This document shows positions 7,078 through 16,998 of a stretch of DNA of 34,910 bases, piece by piece; position 1 is the stretch's first letter, and each line of letters opens with the position of its first letter. Source of the stretch: Parabacteroides sp. (GTDB taxonomy: Bacteria > Bacteroidota > Bacteroidia > Bacteroidales > Tannerellaceae); contig JALFJR010000076.1 of NCBI GenBank assembly GCA_022775005.1, positions 1 to 34,910 on the forward strand, written 5' to 3'. The translations under genes and the position numbers were made by a program. The notes under the pieces are model-generated. The model had not been told where the DNA came from and searched no databases. It saw nothing but the letters and a program-made list of their open reading frames with translations.

Positions 7078-8439
7078 TTACTGAAAACTAATCCGTCCGC
7101 TGCCCTTTTTCTCCGCACGGGAAGGAGCCGGTTGAGCGGCTGATTGGGTTGCTGTTGTTGTTGTTTTCGACTCTTCATTGCCGACCTTCGAACGGGCACG
7201 CACCACGATCTTCGGATCCCGGTTATAGGTCGGGTTCTCCTCCAAGATCGTAATAAACATGTCGTCGTCCAGCTCCTCCTCCGTCAAGATAGTAGCCCGT
7301 GAACGAGTTAAGAATCGGGATGTTGATTGCACGGCATTGCCATAATACTTCTCCAGCAGCTTCTGCTCTTTGCGTTGCTGCTCAATACGTTCTTCTTCGA
7401 GGCGCAACTCCTCCTCGGTCATCTGCTGTGCCTCAGCCTTGTGTTTATCCGCGATCTGCGGGATGTCGTCCATCGTGAATCCGGTAGCCAAGATGGTCAT
7501 CTTGACCTGGCTTCCTAAGGTGTTATCCACAGCCGTACCCCAAATCACCTCAATATTGCGATTGAACTCCTTCATGAAGTCGCGGATGTCGTTCATCTCC
7601 TCCATCAACAAGGGCGACTCATCGCTGAAGGAGACGTTGAACAGGATCTTCTTGGCGTTGCGCACATCGTTATTGCTCAACAAGGGGGAATTCAGGGCAT
7701 CCTCCACGGCTTTGCGCACACGGCCTTCTCCCTCGCCATAGCCATTGTTCATCAAGGCGACACCGCCGTCTTTCATCGTCGTTTTCACATCCGCGAAGTC
7801 GAGGTTGATGATACCCGGAAGCGTGATGATCTCCGCAATGCTTTTGGCGGCAATCGTCAACGTGTCATCGGCCTTGCCGAAGGCGTTGATCATGGTGAGA
7901 TCTGAATAGATTTTCAACAGGCTCTCGTTGTTGATGACCAACAAGGCATCTACATTCTTGGCGATCTCCTCCACGCCGTTCAACGCCTGAATGATTTTCG
8001 GCTCTCCCTCGAAAAGGAAGGGAATCGTCACGATACCGACCGTCAAGATACCCATGTCTTTTGCCACGCGCGCAATGACCGGAGCCGCACCGGTTCCGGT
8101 ACCACCTCCCATTCCGGCCGTGATAAAGACCATCTTGGTGCCATCGCTCAACATATTACGCAGGTCGTCAAGGCTCTCCTCCGCAGCCATACGGGCACGC
8201 TCCGGCTTATTACCGGCACCCAGACCTTGCGTGATCTCTCTGCCCAAGAGCAACTTCACGGGCACATCCGAGCGGTTCAACGCCTGGTTATCCGTATTAC
8301 ACAGGACAAAGGATACATCATAAATACCCTCTTTGTACATGTGCGTGACAGCGTTGCCACCGCCTCCACCGACACCAATCACTTTGATAATCTTCGGTGT
8401 ATCGGTAGGTATATTGAAATTTAATAACGTGTCGTCCAT
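7078..8439 (-). CDS. ftsZ: Cell division GTPase FtsZ
   Basis: Tubulin-like GTPase that forms the Z-ring. The nucleotide loop GVGGGGGNAV (about 22-31) and the tubulin signature GGGTGTGAAP (111-120) are complete. The T7 synergy loop NLDFADVKT carries Asp214 and Asp217, needed for GTP hydrolysis in the neighbouring subunit. The core ends near residue 325. After that comes a charged coiled segment rich in Glu, Gln and Arg (about 335-365), then ENPTYNRDPK near residue 400 and a low-complexity Thr/Ala/Pro tail ending RISFQ. I see no standard IPAFLR-type peptide at the very end; ENPTYNR may be its counterpart, placed inside the tail. At 453 residues it is longer than E. coli FtsZ (383) because of this tail. 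It starts 31 bp after ftsA. Confidence 0.97.
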   Translation of the reverse strand: MDDTLLNFNIPTDTPKIIKVIGVGGGGGNAVTHMYKEGIYDVSFVLCNTDNQALNRSDVPVKLLLGREITQGLGAGNKPERARMAAEESLDDLRNMLSDGTKMVFITAGMGGGTGTGAAPVIARVAKDMGILTVGIVTIPFLFEGEPKIIQALNGVEEIAKNVDALLVINNESLLKIYSDLTMINAFGKADDTLTIAAKSIAEIITLPGIINLDFADVKTTMKDGGVALMNNGYGEGEGRVRKAVEDALNSPLLSNNDVRNAKKILFNVSFSDESPLLMEEMNDIRDFMKEFNRNIEVIWGTAVDNTLGSQVKMTILATGFTMDDIPQIADKHKAEAQQMTEEELRLEEERIEQQRKEQKLLEKYYGNAVQSTSRFLTRSRATILTEEELDDDMFITILEENPTYNRDPKIVVRARSKVGNEESKTTTTATQSAAQPAPSRAEKKGSGRISFQ

Positions 8440-8470
8440 ATCTTCCGGTTTTTTTATTTCATGTTATAGA

Positions 8471-9844
8471 TTACTTTTGCTTCTTCTCCAAATCATCGTC
8501 GATAAAAAGCTCTTGTTGTACACCTTCCGTAAAGCTGCCCAACTTCTCACCGATTTTTCCCCAAAGGCTCTTGCCCTTTCGTTTCTCCTTCACCTGCGGT
8601 TTCTTGACCTCGGGCTCCACTTTGGGTTGCACCGGTTCTACCACAGGTTCCGGTTTAGGCTCCGGCCTCGGCTCGGGTTTAGGAGGCAAATAATAGGCAC
8701 AATTCTGACAGCCTTGCGCCAACAGGCCGATGGCCGTAGCAAACTCCGGATTAGAAGCAATCAGCGTGTCACCACCTGTCACCAATCCCTTCCTTACGGT
8801 AGCATAACGCACCTCCATCTTCAAGCGCTCGCTCATGATGGCCGGCAGGCCCTTCAAGGCCGCGCCACCCCCCGCGATCACGATGCCAGCACCTAAGTCG
8901 GGCAGCAAGCCGCTACTCTCCAAACGGGCATACACATTTTGCAGGATCTCGTCCATACGCGCCTCAATCACGGTATTCAAATCGAACAGGCTCAACTTGC
9001 GTACTTTACCGTCAGAGGTGCTGAGTGGAATCTCCATGTCTTGCTCCCGGTCGGCCTTGGCACTGCCATAGGTCACCTTCAAGCGCTCCGCTTCCGACTC
9101 AACGACGCGCAACGTCGTAATATCTTTTGTAATCAAATTGCAGCCTAAGGGAACAACCGAAAGGCTTGCCAGTTTACCGCTCTTGTAGATCGTCACGCTG
9201 GTAACTCCGGCGCCAAAATTGATCAACGCACATCCTAAGTCTTTATCGCTCTCGCTTAGCAGCACCTCGCCCAGCGCCAATGGAGCGATCTGGATACCGG
9301 CAATACCCACCTTGGCCACTTGCTCCACGCTATTCACCACATTCAAGCGCAAAGCCGGGCGGCCTACGATCAGTTTATAACGCGCCTCAATCCGATTGCA
9401 AAGCACACCCACCGGATTAGACTCGGGCTTGCCATCTACCGTATAGGAGGGCGCCACCACATCCAACACAGCCAGCATATCCGGGCGAAACGCCTTGCAT
9501 TCCTTATACAAGTCGTCGATAATCTCTTCCGTCACTACCCCCTCAGCACCTAACACCCGATAAACAACGTGATCCAAGGAGCGGATAGACTGCCCGCCAA
9601 TACCCACATATACCTTGCTGATCTTTGCGCCATCCAGCTTATTCTCTAACTTTAGTATCAGTCGTTTGATGTTGGTGGCCGCATCTTTCACGTTGTACAC
9701 ATAGCCTCTTCGTATGCCTGTACTGGTGTTCTCTACTTCGTAGGCAATAATCGAGAGCGCGCCTGTCGCGTCCTTGGTTCCCACCATACCTACCATGTGG
9801 GAGGTTCCTAAGTCAATAGCTGCTATAAAGTCTGTGTACGCCAT
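8471..9844 (-). CDS. ftsA: Cell division protein FtsA
   Basis: Actin-like ATPase that anchors FtsZ to the membrane. The first phosphate loop AAIDLGTSHMVGMVG lies at the N-terminus, the 1C domain follows, and the adenosine loop GAGIVIAGGGAALKG is near residue 320. After the core comes a Pro/Glu-rich linker (PKPEPRPEPKPEP and more, about 380-425) and then a basic amphipathic stretch SLWGKIGEKLGSF that could be the membrane-binding helix, set about 20 residues before the end. I chose the ATG at 9844, which gives MAYTDF; the ATG at 9868 would add eight residues and overlap ftsQ. The gap to ftsQ is then 4 bp. Confidence 0.96.
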   Translation of the reverse strand: MAYTDFIAAIDLGTSHMVGMVGTKDATGALSIIAYEVENTSTGIRRGYVYNVKDAATNIKRLILKLENKLDGAKISKVYVGIGGQSIRSLDHVVYRVLGAEGVVTEEIIDDLYKECKAFRPDMLAVLDVVAPSYTVDGKPESNPVGVLCNRIEARYKLIVGRPALRLNVVNSVEQVAKVGIAGIQIAPLALGEVLLSESDKDLGCALINFGAGVTSVTIYKSGKLASLSVVPLGCNLITKDITTLRVVESEAERLKVTYGSAKADREQDMEIPLSTSDGKVRKLSLFDLNTVIEARMDEILQNVYARLESSGLLPDLGAGIVIAGGGAALKGLPAIMSERLKMEVRYATVRKGLVTGGDTLIASNPEFATAIGLLAQGCQNCAYYLPPKPEPRPEPKPEPVVEPVQPKVEPEVKKPQVKEKRKGKSLWGKIGEKLGSFTEGVQQELFIDDDLEKKQK

Positions 9845-9848
9845 AATC

Positions 9849-10577
9849 CTATTTTTTTGTACAAACAATTTGGTTCTTATATTTCAAATTGATCATGCTG
9901 TATTTCTCCCATCCCATCTTGGGAATGGCCTGTTCATAAAAGAGTTTGAGATGTTCCAATTTCTCCTCAAACCCATCCAAGGTTCCCAGCATGATCCGGT
10001 GGTTGCCCACACGAGGAACAAGTTCCACCTCTCGATCCGAATGAACATAGATTTGCTCAATCTGATCATTCCAAAACTCATTCTCTTGCAAAAATAGTGC
10101 AAATTTATATAAGTCGGAAACGGCAAAGCTTTTTTCCACATATCCACTAACAACAGGCACATGCGCCACGTAACGGGAACTGATGGGCATAGTCGTTCCC
10201 TGGTTATCGACGTAATAGTTGCCATTGGCCGAAAGAATGCGCAGAATGGGCATTTTTTGGATTACTTCTAACTTGATAATCCCCGAAGGCGTCTTGTAGG
10301 CCTGGATGTCGGAAATCATCTCGTTCTTCAGCAACTCTTCCTCAATCAGCTCTGTATTAATGGATTTCATTGGCTTATTACGAGGATCTAATTGGGCTTT
10401 TTTCAATAGCCCCACCAAGTCGCTCTCGCTGATAAAGTGCTTTTCCAAACTGTCTTTCACCACCACTTGCAGGGATTTACAAGACATATCCTGCCGCCCT
10501 TCGCTGAAATAGAACGAAGCGAACAGGATATAACCACTCATCAACGTGGCAACGACTATGGAAATCACTCGAATCAC
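9849..10577 (-). CDS. ftsQ: Cell division protein FtsQ
   Basis: Bitopic divisome protein of 242 residues. One membrane segment lies at about residues 3-26 after a very short cytoplasmic tail, followed by a POTRA-like region (about 33-110) with LKKAQLDPRNKPMKSINTEL and EVIQKMPILRI, and then the FtsQ beta domain containing DNQGTTMPISSRY and LGTLDGFEEKLEHLKLFY. The cytoplasmic part is much shorter than in E. coli, as in most Bacteroidetes FtsQ. In E. coli FtsQ recruits FtsB/FtsL and restrains septal synthesis. Sequence conservation is low in this family, so identity rests largely on position between murC and ftsA and on topology. Its ATG overlaps the murC stop by 4 bp. Confidence 0.9.
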   Translation of the reverse strand: MIRVISIVVATLMSGYILFASFYFSEGRQDMSCKSLQVVVKDSLEKHFISESDLVGLLKKAQLDPRNKPMKSINTELIEEELLKNEMISDIQAYKTPSGIIKLEVIQKMPILRILSANGNYYVDNQGTTMPISSRYVAHVPVVSGYVEKSFAVSDLYKFALFLQENEFWNDQIEQIYVHSDREVELVPRVGNHRIMLGTLDGFEEKLEHLKLFYEQAIPKMGWEKYSMINLKYKNQIVCTKK

Positions 10578-11968
10578 GATTGCTTTAGTTTTTTAATTAA
10601 CCGTTCTTTCACAGGTTCAACCAAACGCTCGATATTGCCAGCACCGACCATCAACACGACCTCAAAACGTTCCCGATCGACCAGCTCCAACAACTCCTCC
10701 TTTCGGATCAGCCGCTTCCGATCCGCAGGCAACGTCACCTGATCAAAGATCAATGAAGAGGTCACCCCAGGGATTGGCTCCTCCCGTGCCGGATAGATAT
10801 CCAACAAGATCAGTTCATCCGATAGGGAAAGACTGGCCGCAAAGTCAGTCGCAAAATCTCGTGTTCGTGTATAGAGATGCGGCTGGAAGATGCCGGTCAA
10901 CTTACGTTTCGGATACAGCTCCTTGACAGACAAGATGCTTTGCTTCAACTCAGCGGGATGATGCGCATAATCATCAATCAACACGCACTGTGGTGTTTTC
11001 AGGTGAAACTCAAAACGGCGATGCGGCCCTTGGAATGTGGCCATGCCTCGGCGAATCTCCTCCTCGGTCGCGCCATTCAGCCAAGCGATCGCCATCGCGG
11101 CTGTTCCATTTTCGATATTGACCTTCACGGGCACTCCCAACTCCACCTGCGCAATACGCACGTCAGGTCCCACAAAGTCAAAAGTAATACGTCCTTCAGA
11201 AACAACGATATTCTCCGCGTAAAAATCAGCCTTTTCGGTAGTGGAATAGGTGTAAAGACGTACACCCGCTTGCAATCTGGGCGTAACATGCACCCCTTTC
11301 TTCAACAGCAACACACCTTCCGGACGAATCAAGGAGGTAAAATGCTCGAAACTTTCTCGATAGGCCTCTGCCGTCCCGTAAATATCCAGATGATCCGGAT
11401 CAGCGGCCGTAATCACAGCCATATAGGGAGACAACCAATGGAACGAGCGATCGAACTCGTCCGCCTCAATCACGGTCAAATCGCTCTTCGCGGACAACAT
11501 TAAGTTGCTCTCATAACCACGTAAGATACCGCCCAAAAAGGCATTGCAATCTACATGCGATTGCTTTAATATATGGGCTAACAACGAAGAGGTAGTAGTC
11601 TTTCCATGCGTACCCGCCACACAAAGCCCCCGGTTGCAACGGGTTATTTCTCCCAGCAGCTGTGCCCGCTTCACCACCTGGAAGCCATGGGTGCGGAAAT
11701 AGATCAATTCCGTATGCGTCTCCGGGATAGCCGGGGTATAGACAACCAAGGTATGCGCAGGCGAACGGAATGCCTCTCCCACCAGCTCCATATTGTCCTC
11801 ATAATGGATAGCCGCCCCCTCACGAATCAAGGCGGCAGTCAAGTCGGAAGGTGTCTTATCATAGCCACCTACCTGCTTCCCATTCGCCAAGAAGTAACGA
11901 ATCAAGGCACTCATGCCTATACCTCCTGCCCCTACGAAATAGAGGGATGTTATTGTATGTAAGTCCAT
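10574..11968 (-). CDS. murC: UDP-N-acetylmuramate--L-alanine ligase MurC
   Basis: Cytoplasmic ATP-dependent ligase that adds L-Ala to UDP-MurNAc, the first peptide step of the peptidoglycan precursor. The three Mur domains can be seen: an N-terminal nucleotide-sugar domain with FVGAGGIGMSAL, the central ATPase with GTHGKTTT (119-126) and ADEFDRSF, and a C-terminal domain with DDYAHHP and GIFQPHLYTRT, both typical of MurC. Length (464) is normal. It directly follows murG with no gap and overlaps ftsQ by 4 bp. The ddl gene that sits between murC and ftsQ in proteobacteria is not present here. Confidence 0.97.
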   Translation of the reverse strand: MDLHTITSLYFVGAGGIGMSALIRYFLANGKQVGGYDKTPSDLTAALIREGAAIHYEDNMELVGEAFRSPAHTLVVYTPAIPETHTELIYFRTHGFQVVKRAQLLGEITRCNRGLCVAGTHGKTTTSSLLAHILKQSHVDCNAFLGGILRGYESNLMLSAKSDLTVIEADEFDRSFHWLSPYMAVITAADPDHLDIYGTAEAYRESFEHFTSLIRPEGVLLLKKGVHVTPRLQAGVRLYTYSTTEKADFYAENIVVSEGRITFDFVGPDVRIAQVELGVPVKVNIENGTAAMAIAWLNGATEEEIRRGMATFQGPHRRFEFHLKTPQCVLIDDYAHHPAELKQSILSVKELYPKRKLTGIFQPHLYTRTRDFATDFAASLSLSDELILLDIYPAREEPIPGVTSSLIFDQVTLPADRKRLIRKEELLELVDRERFEVVLMVGAGNIERLVEPVKERLIKKLKQS

Positions 11969-13078
11969 CTACTTTTGCCTTTCTATAATCTTCACCATTT
12001 CATCGACGATTCGCTCCGCACTGTGCCGTTGCGCCATTGCCTCGATGTGTTCACTTAATCTTTTCAAACGCACCTCATCAGCCACCAGTTCCAATGCTGT
12101 CGGAACCAACTTAGTCTCAGCCTCTTTATCTGCCACCATCAGTGCCGCCTCCTTCTGCAGAAGGGCCAAGGTATTCTTCGTTTGGTGATCTTCAGCCACA
12201 TTAGGAGAAGGTACTAAGATAACCGGCTTCCCCAACAGGCACAACTCAGAGATTGAGCCCGCTCCTGCCCGAGAAATCACCAAGTCAGCCGCAGCATAGG
12301 CATAATCCATACGCGTAATAAAATCAGAGCACCAAATTGTTTTATCCCGATAGGCCTTCAAATGTTTAGATGCCTCCTCATAATAATGGCGCCCCGTCTG
12401 CCAAATGACTTGAACATCCGCAGCGACCAGCTGATCCAATGCGCCTTGGATACTCCGATTTATCGTGCGTGCGCCTAAGCTACCGCCGACCACCAAAATG
12501 GTCTTCTTCTCCGGAGAAAGGCCAAAGAAGGCCAAAGCCTCCTCCTTCCGACTACGTGCTTCCTCCAAGTCAGCACGCACCGGATTACCAGTCAGCACGA
12601 TGCGATCAGCCGGGAAGAAACGTTCCATCCCCTCGTAAGCCACACATATCTTATCGGCCTTTTTTGCCAACAGCTTATTGGTGACACCCGCATAGGAGTT
12701 TTGCTCTTGAATCAATGCCGGAATACCTAACGAGGCAGCCATCCAAAGTGTAGGTCCACTGGCATAGCCTCCCACACCCACAGCCATATCCGGCTTGAAA
12801 TCCCGAATCGTCTTACGAGCCAAGAAAAGGCTCTTCACCAATCGGCCTAATACCTTTATATTATTCAATAGATGAGTGCGATCAAACCCGCTCACCGGAA
12901 GTCCGACAATCGGATAGCCTGCCGCCGGCACCTTGTCCATTTCCATGCGATTATCCGCACCGACAAACAAGATTTCCGTATCAGGGAAACGGCGTTTGAA
13001 CGTATTGGCTATAGAAATAGCCGGGAAAATATGTCCACCCGTTCCTCCACCACTGATAATTAATCTGTACTTTCTCAT
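11969..13078 (-). CDS. murG: Lipid II synthase MurG
   Basis: Membrane-associated glycosyltransferase (GT28) that adds GlcNAc to lipid I to make lipid II. The N-terminal lipid-acceptor domain has the glycine motif SGGGTGGHIFPA (9-20), GVGGYASGPT (101-110) and QEQNSYAGVTNKLL. The C-terminal UDP-GlcNAc domain has VVGGSLGA (197-204), ISRAGAGSISEL (268-279) and EDHQTKNTLAL (296-306). Length (369) is that of a complete enzyme. Its ATG overlaps the ftsW stop by 4 bp, fitting coupled synthesis of MurG with the septal machinery. Confidence 0.97.
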   Translation of the reverse strand: MRKYRLIISGGGTGGHIFPAISIANTFKRRFPDTEILFVGADNRMEMDKVPAAGYPIVGLPVSGFDRTHLLNNIKVLGRLVKSLFLARKTIRDFKPDMAVGVGGYASGPTLWMAASLGIPALIQEQNSYAGVTNKLLAKKADKICVAYEGMERFFPADRIVLTGNPVRADLEEARSRKEEALAFFGLSPEKKTILVVGGSLGARTINRSIQGALDQLVAADVQVIWQTGRHYYEEASKHLKAYRDKTIWCSDFITRMDYAYAAADLVISRAGAGSISELCLLGKPVILVPSPNVAEDHQTKNTLALLQKEAALMVADKEAETKLVPTALELVADEVRLKRLSEHIEAMAQRHSAERIVDEMVKIIERQK

Positions 13079-14355
13079 ATCGAGGTTATTACATTATTCG
13101 ACACTGATGTGGATGCGATTTGGGGTTCCTCACTTGTCCCCGCAGGCTCTTTCGCCGCATCCATTGTTTCTTCAGGCAAATCCTCCTCATCCGTCTCTCG
13201 AATGTGTGCGCCAAAACGACTTATACTAAGGATAATGCCAAAATAGACACAGGAAATTACCGTAGAGGTTCCTCCACGACTGACTAATGGCATCGGCTGA
13301 CCGGTTACCGGAATAAGACTCACGGCCACCGCCATATTCGCCAAAGCCTGGACGACAATCAACAAGCCACAACCTAACACCAAGAATTTAGGGAATGGTG
13401 TCTCACATCGTCGGGCGATCATTCCGACTCGCACCAAAAGCATAATGTACAAGAGCAAGACGAAAACACCTCCAGCAAACCCTAACTCTTCCAAAATAAT
13501 CGCATAGATAAAATCAGAATAGGCTTGAGGCAGAAAATCGCGTTGCTGACCATGTCCGGGCATCTGTCCGAAAAGACCTCCTCTTGCAATGGCGATCTTC
13601 GCATGGGAGACTTGGTAGTTCTCATCGGTCACGATATAGGTACCTGCCGCATTATAGTTGGCGGAATCATCCCCAAAACGTTCCAATCGAGCCTGCCAAG
13701 TAGCCAAACGTCCTGGCAAATAAGACTGTACGATCTCCTTAGGCGTAAACTTCAATACCGCCAAGAAAAGCACCAACAAAGCGACCAACGTACCTGCTAA
13801 TTTCAATAGCTTTTTAATAGGAAGCTGACCGATGAACATCATCAAGAAACAGACGCCAAATAGCATAAAAGCTGTTGAGAAATTCTCTGGCAGAATCAAG
13901 CCACACGTCACGAACGTACAGATCAGGATCCATTTAAATATCTGGTCATCAGTAATACGCCCACGCTTACTCAATAAAAAAGCGACCAAAATCAACAAGC
14001 TTAATTTAGCAAACTCGGAAGGTTGCAACTGAATGCCAAAAATAGAGAGCCACCGATGGGCATCATTCGCACTGATACCGATAAAGGGAGTAACGATCAG
14101 CATAATAAGCGAGATCGGGAAGAGCAAGATGCCAGCTCGAAAAATGGTGTAAGGGACATTGTGAAGAAGCACCACCGCCAAGAAGCCTCCGATCAAGAAG
14201 GTAGCATGACGGCCAATAGGCGCCCAATGGTTCACATTTTGGTATGCTAACGTGCTGGTCGCACTGAACACCTCCACCGCTGAAATCAAGCAAAGGAACA
14301 TGAAGATGATCCAAATCACTCGATCTCCCTTGAATAGTTTACTCGCTAAACTCAT
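13075..14355 (-). CDS. ftsW: SEDS peptidoglycan polymerase FtsW
   Basis: Polytopic inner-membrane protein of the SEDS family. With its partner FtsI it polymerises lipid II into septal glycan strands. About ten hydrophobic helices can be counted. Family marks are LQPSEFAKLSLLI near residue 110, the long periplasmic loop around PGRLATWQARLERF and AIARGGLFGQMPGHG, and the C-terminal PVTGQPMPLVSRGGTS. The cytoplasmic tail (about 385-426) is Glu/Ser-rich and disordered. FtsW rather than RodA is favoured by position in the dcw cluster and by the GQPMPLVSRGGTS motif. It starts 25 bp after murD. Confidence 0.95.
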   Translation of the reverse strand: MSLASKLFKGDRVIWIIFMFLCLISAVEVFSATSTLAYQNVNHWAPIGRHATFLIGGFLAVVLLHNVPYTIFRAGILLFPISLIMLIVTPFIGISANDAHRWLSIFGIQLQPSEFAKLSLLILVAFLLSKRGRITDDQIFKWILICTFVTCGLILPENFSTAFMLFGVCFLMMFIGQLPIKKLLKLAGTLVALLVLFLAVLKFTPKEIVQSYLPGRLATWQARLERFGDDSANYNAAGTYIVTDENYQVSHAKIAIARGGLFGQMPGHGQQRDFLPQAYSDFIYAIILEELGFAGGVFVLLLYIMLLVRVGMIARRCETPFPKFLVLGCGLLIVVQALANMAVAVSLIPVTGQPMPLVSRGGTSTVISCVYFGIILSISRFGAHIRETDEEDLPEETMDAAKEPAGTSEEPQIASTSVSNNVITSI

Positions 14356-14380
14356 CGTTATCCGCTTATCGCTCGCAAAA

Positions 14381-15718
14381 TTACAAATTTCTTACACATT
14401 TCTTGAATTGCTCACCCCGATCCTCATAGCTTTTAAAGAGGTCGAAGCTGGCACAGCAAGGCGAGAGCAAAACTGTATCTCCCTTATTCGCCTTTTGATA
14501 AGCCAAGTTAACCGCCTCCTCCATGGAGCGTGCGTCAGCAATATCCGCGATTTTACCATCGAAGAAAGCATGCAACTTGGTATTATCCACCCCTAAGAAG
14601 ATCAATGCGTGCACCTTCTGTTTGACTAACGATTCAATCTCGCTGTAATCATTACCTTTATCTGTACCTCCTAAAATCAGAACGACAGGGGTAGTCATAC
14701 TTTGCAGCGCATACCAACAGGAGTTTACATTTGTCGCCTTGGAATCATTGATGTATTCCACACCACGAATCCGCAAGACCTTCTCCAAACGATGCTCCAC
14801 TCCGGCGAAATCGCTTAACGAAGCACGCAACTGCTCATCACGAATGCCCATCAACTTGGAAGCGATAGCAGCTGCCAAGGAGTTGTACAAATTATGCGTA
14901 CCAGACAAAGCCAATAAATTCTGATCCATAGTAAATGTTCCGTTTTCCATCTCAATCATTACTTCCTTATTCTCTGTATAGGCCTTCACGCCAAGCTCAT
15001 GGGTCTCAGCGAAAGGGAAACAAGTAGCTTGTGGATGATGTTTAGCGATCTCACGTGCGATGACGGGATCATCATTCCAATAGATAAAGGCATCAGCCTT
15101 TGTCTGGTTCTGCACGATACGCCATTTCGCATCCACATAATTCTGCATCTCATAATTATACCGATCCAAATGATCGGGGGTGATATTCAAAAGAATGGCG
15201 ATATCCGCCTTAAAATCATACATATTATCCAGCTGAAAGCTGCTCAACTCGATGACGTACACCGCATGAGGATCTTCCGCAACCTGCAACGCCAAACTAT
15301 TACCCACATTACCAGCCAAGCCCACATCCAAACCGGCCTGTTTCAAGATATGATAGGTCAACATGGTCGTTGTCGTCTTGCCATTACTACCCGTGATACA
15401 GATCATCTTGGATGACGTATAACGTCCGGCAAACTCTATTTCAGAAATGATCGGTGTACCTTGCTGCTTCAATGCCTGAATAATGGGAGCCTTATCCGGA
15501 ATGCCAGGGCTCTTGATCACCTCATCGGCATTCAAAATATCGGCTTCGGTATGCTGCCCCTCCTCCCATACAATCGCATGGCGATCCAACAGCTCCTTGT
15601 ACTTAGGTTTAATCGACGATTTATCGGAAACGAATACCTCAAATCCTTTCGCCTTTGCCAAGACAGCGGCCCCTGCGCCACTCTCTCCTGCACCTAAAAT
15701 CACAATTCTCTTGCTCAT
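14381..15718 (-). CDS. murD: UDP-MurNAc-L-Ala--D-Glu ligase MurD
   Basis: Cytoplasmic ligase adding D-Glu to UDP-MurNAc-L-Ala. The N-terminal domain opens with ILGAGESGAGAAVLAK and has KSPGIP. The ATP loop GSNGKTTTTML lies at 110-120, followed by ELSSFQLDNM and NITPDHLDRY. The C-terminal domain has HRLEKVLRIRGVEYINDSKA and LSPCCASFDLFKSYEDRG, the latter a MurD hallmark. Length (445) is normal for the family. It begins 2 bp after the mraY stop. Confidence 0.97.
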   Translation of the reverse strand: MSKRIVILGAGESGAGAAVLAKAKGFEVFVSDKSSIKPKYKELLDRHAIVWEEGQHTEADILNADEVIKSPGIPDKAPIIQALKQQGTPIISEIEFAGRYTSSKMICITGSNGKTTTTMLTYHILKQAGLDVGLAGNVGNSLALQVAEDPHAVYVIELSSFQLDNMYDFKADIAILLNITPDHLDRYNYEMQNYVDAKWRIVQNQTKADAFIYWNDDPVIAREIAKHHPQATCFPFAETHELGVKAYTENKEVMIEMENGTFTMDQNLLALSGTHNLYNSLAAAIASKLMGIRDEQLRASLSDFAGVEHRLEKVLRIRGVEYINDSKATNVNSCWYALQSMTTPVVLILGGTDKGNDYSEIESLVKQKVHALIFLGVDNTKLHAFFDGKIADIADARSMEEAVNLAYQKANKGDTVLLSPCCASFDLFKSYEDRGEQFKKCVRNL

Positions 15719-15720
15719 TT

Positions 15721-16980
15721 TTATCTCATCTTTAACGTCACAATCGTAATTACCGCCAAAATAATGCCAATCAACCAGAAACGAACAACGATCTTCGATT
15801 CAGGTACGACCGCATAAGGTTTCTGAATCAATGCCTGAAACCCTGCGTTACCCGGCTTCTGGAAATGGTGATGCAAAGGAGTCATCTTAAAGATACGACG
15901 TCCTTCTCCATATTTCTTTTTCGTATATTTGAAATAGGCAACCTGCAACATAACAGACAGATTCTCTACCAAGAAAATACCGCAGAGAATTGGGATCAGT
16001 AATTCCTTTCGAATAATAATCGCAAATACAGCAATAATACCGCCCAAGGTCAAACTTCCGGTATCTCCCATAAACACCTGCGCAGGATAGGCATTATACC
16101 ACAAAAAGCCCACTGTTGCCCCAATGAATGCCGCCGCATAAACCACCAATTCCTCCGCTCCAGGAATGAACATGATATTCAAAAATGAGGCAAACTCAAA
16201 GTGAGACGACATATAGGCCAAAATTCCCAATGCCACACCAATAATCGCCGAACATCCCGCAGCCAATCCATCCAAGCCATCTGTCAAGTTCGCCCCATTA
16301 GAAACAGCAGTCACCACAAAAATGACCATAACGACAAACAGCAACCAGGCAGCTTCTTGCTTATACTCACCTGCCCAACTCACCAAATGGGCATAATCAA
16401 GGTTGTTATTCTTCACAAAAGGGATGGTTGTTTTGGTGGATTTGGTCTCCATATTCTGATAGCGTACCTCCTCAATCACGTCGCCATGGCGCACCTCCAT
16501 GTTCTCCTTGATCACCACATCAGGACTCATGAACAACACCAACCCAACGATCAAACCCAATCCTACCTGACCCACAATCTTGAAACGGCCATGCATACCC
16601 TCTTTGTTCTTCTTGAACACTTTAATGTAGTCATCGGCAAAACCCAAACCACCTAACCACAGTGTCGTGACAAGCATCAAGAGCACATAGATATTTTCCA
16701 ACCGAGCACAGAAAAGAACCGGTATCAAAATGGCAATAATGATAATGATTCCACCCATCGTTGGTGTACCCTTCTTACTCATCTGCCCCTCCAACCCCAA
16801 ATTGCGTACTGTCTCACCAATTTGCAGCAATTGTAACTTATCGATGATACGACGACCAATGGCCGTGGAGATAAACAAAGAAAGAATCAAAGCAAGACCT
16901 GACCGAAACGAGACATACTTAAACATGCCCGCTCCTGGGAAATCCAACTGATCCAAATAATTAAAAAGATAATACAGCAT
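15721..16980 (-). CDS. mraY: Phospho-MurNAc-pentapeptide transferase MraY
   Basis: Integral membrane enzyme that joins UDP-MurNAc-pentapeptide to undecaprenyl phosphate to give lipid I. It shows [10 protein letters not shown] (69-78), the Mg-binding FADDYIK with Asp116 and Asp117, [12 protein letters not shown] (231-242) and MTPLHHHFQ near the C-terminus. At 419 residues it is some 60 longer than E. coli MraY. The extra length lies mainly in a polar segment at about 153-205 ([18 protein letters not shown] and onward) between two membrane helices, likely a periplasmic loop. I believe this is common in Bacteroidetes MraY but could not check. It starts 18 bp after murE. Confidence 0.97.
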   Translation of the reverse strand: MLYYLFNYLDQLDFPGAGMFKYVSFRSGLALILSLFISTAIGRRIIDKLQLLQIGETVRNLGLEGQMSKKGTPTMGGIIIIIAILIPVLFCARLENIYVLLMLVTTLWLGGLGFADDYIKVFKKNKEGMHGRFKIVGQVGLGLIVGLVLFMSPDVVIKENMEVRHGDVIEEVRYQNMETKSTKTTIPFVKNNNLDYAHLVSWAGEYKQEAAWLLFVVMVIFVVTAVSNGANLTDGLDGLAAGCSAIIGVALGILAYMSSHFEFASFLNIMFIPGAEELVVYAAAFIGATVGFLWYNAYPAQVFMGDTGSLTLGGIIAVFAIIIRKELLIPILCGIFLVENLSVMLQVAYFKYTKKKYGEGRRIFKMTPLHHHFQKPGNAGFQALIQKPYAVVPESKIVVRFWLIGIILAVITIVTLKMR

Positions 16981-16998
16981 AATCTATAATCATAGAAG

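Noticed and set aside
8471-9868. ATG at 9868 as the ftsA start
   Set aside because: It adds MFVQKNRI, overlaps ftsQ by 20 bp, and the conserved FtsA N-terminus starts at MAYTDF (9844).
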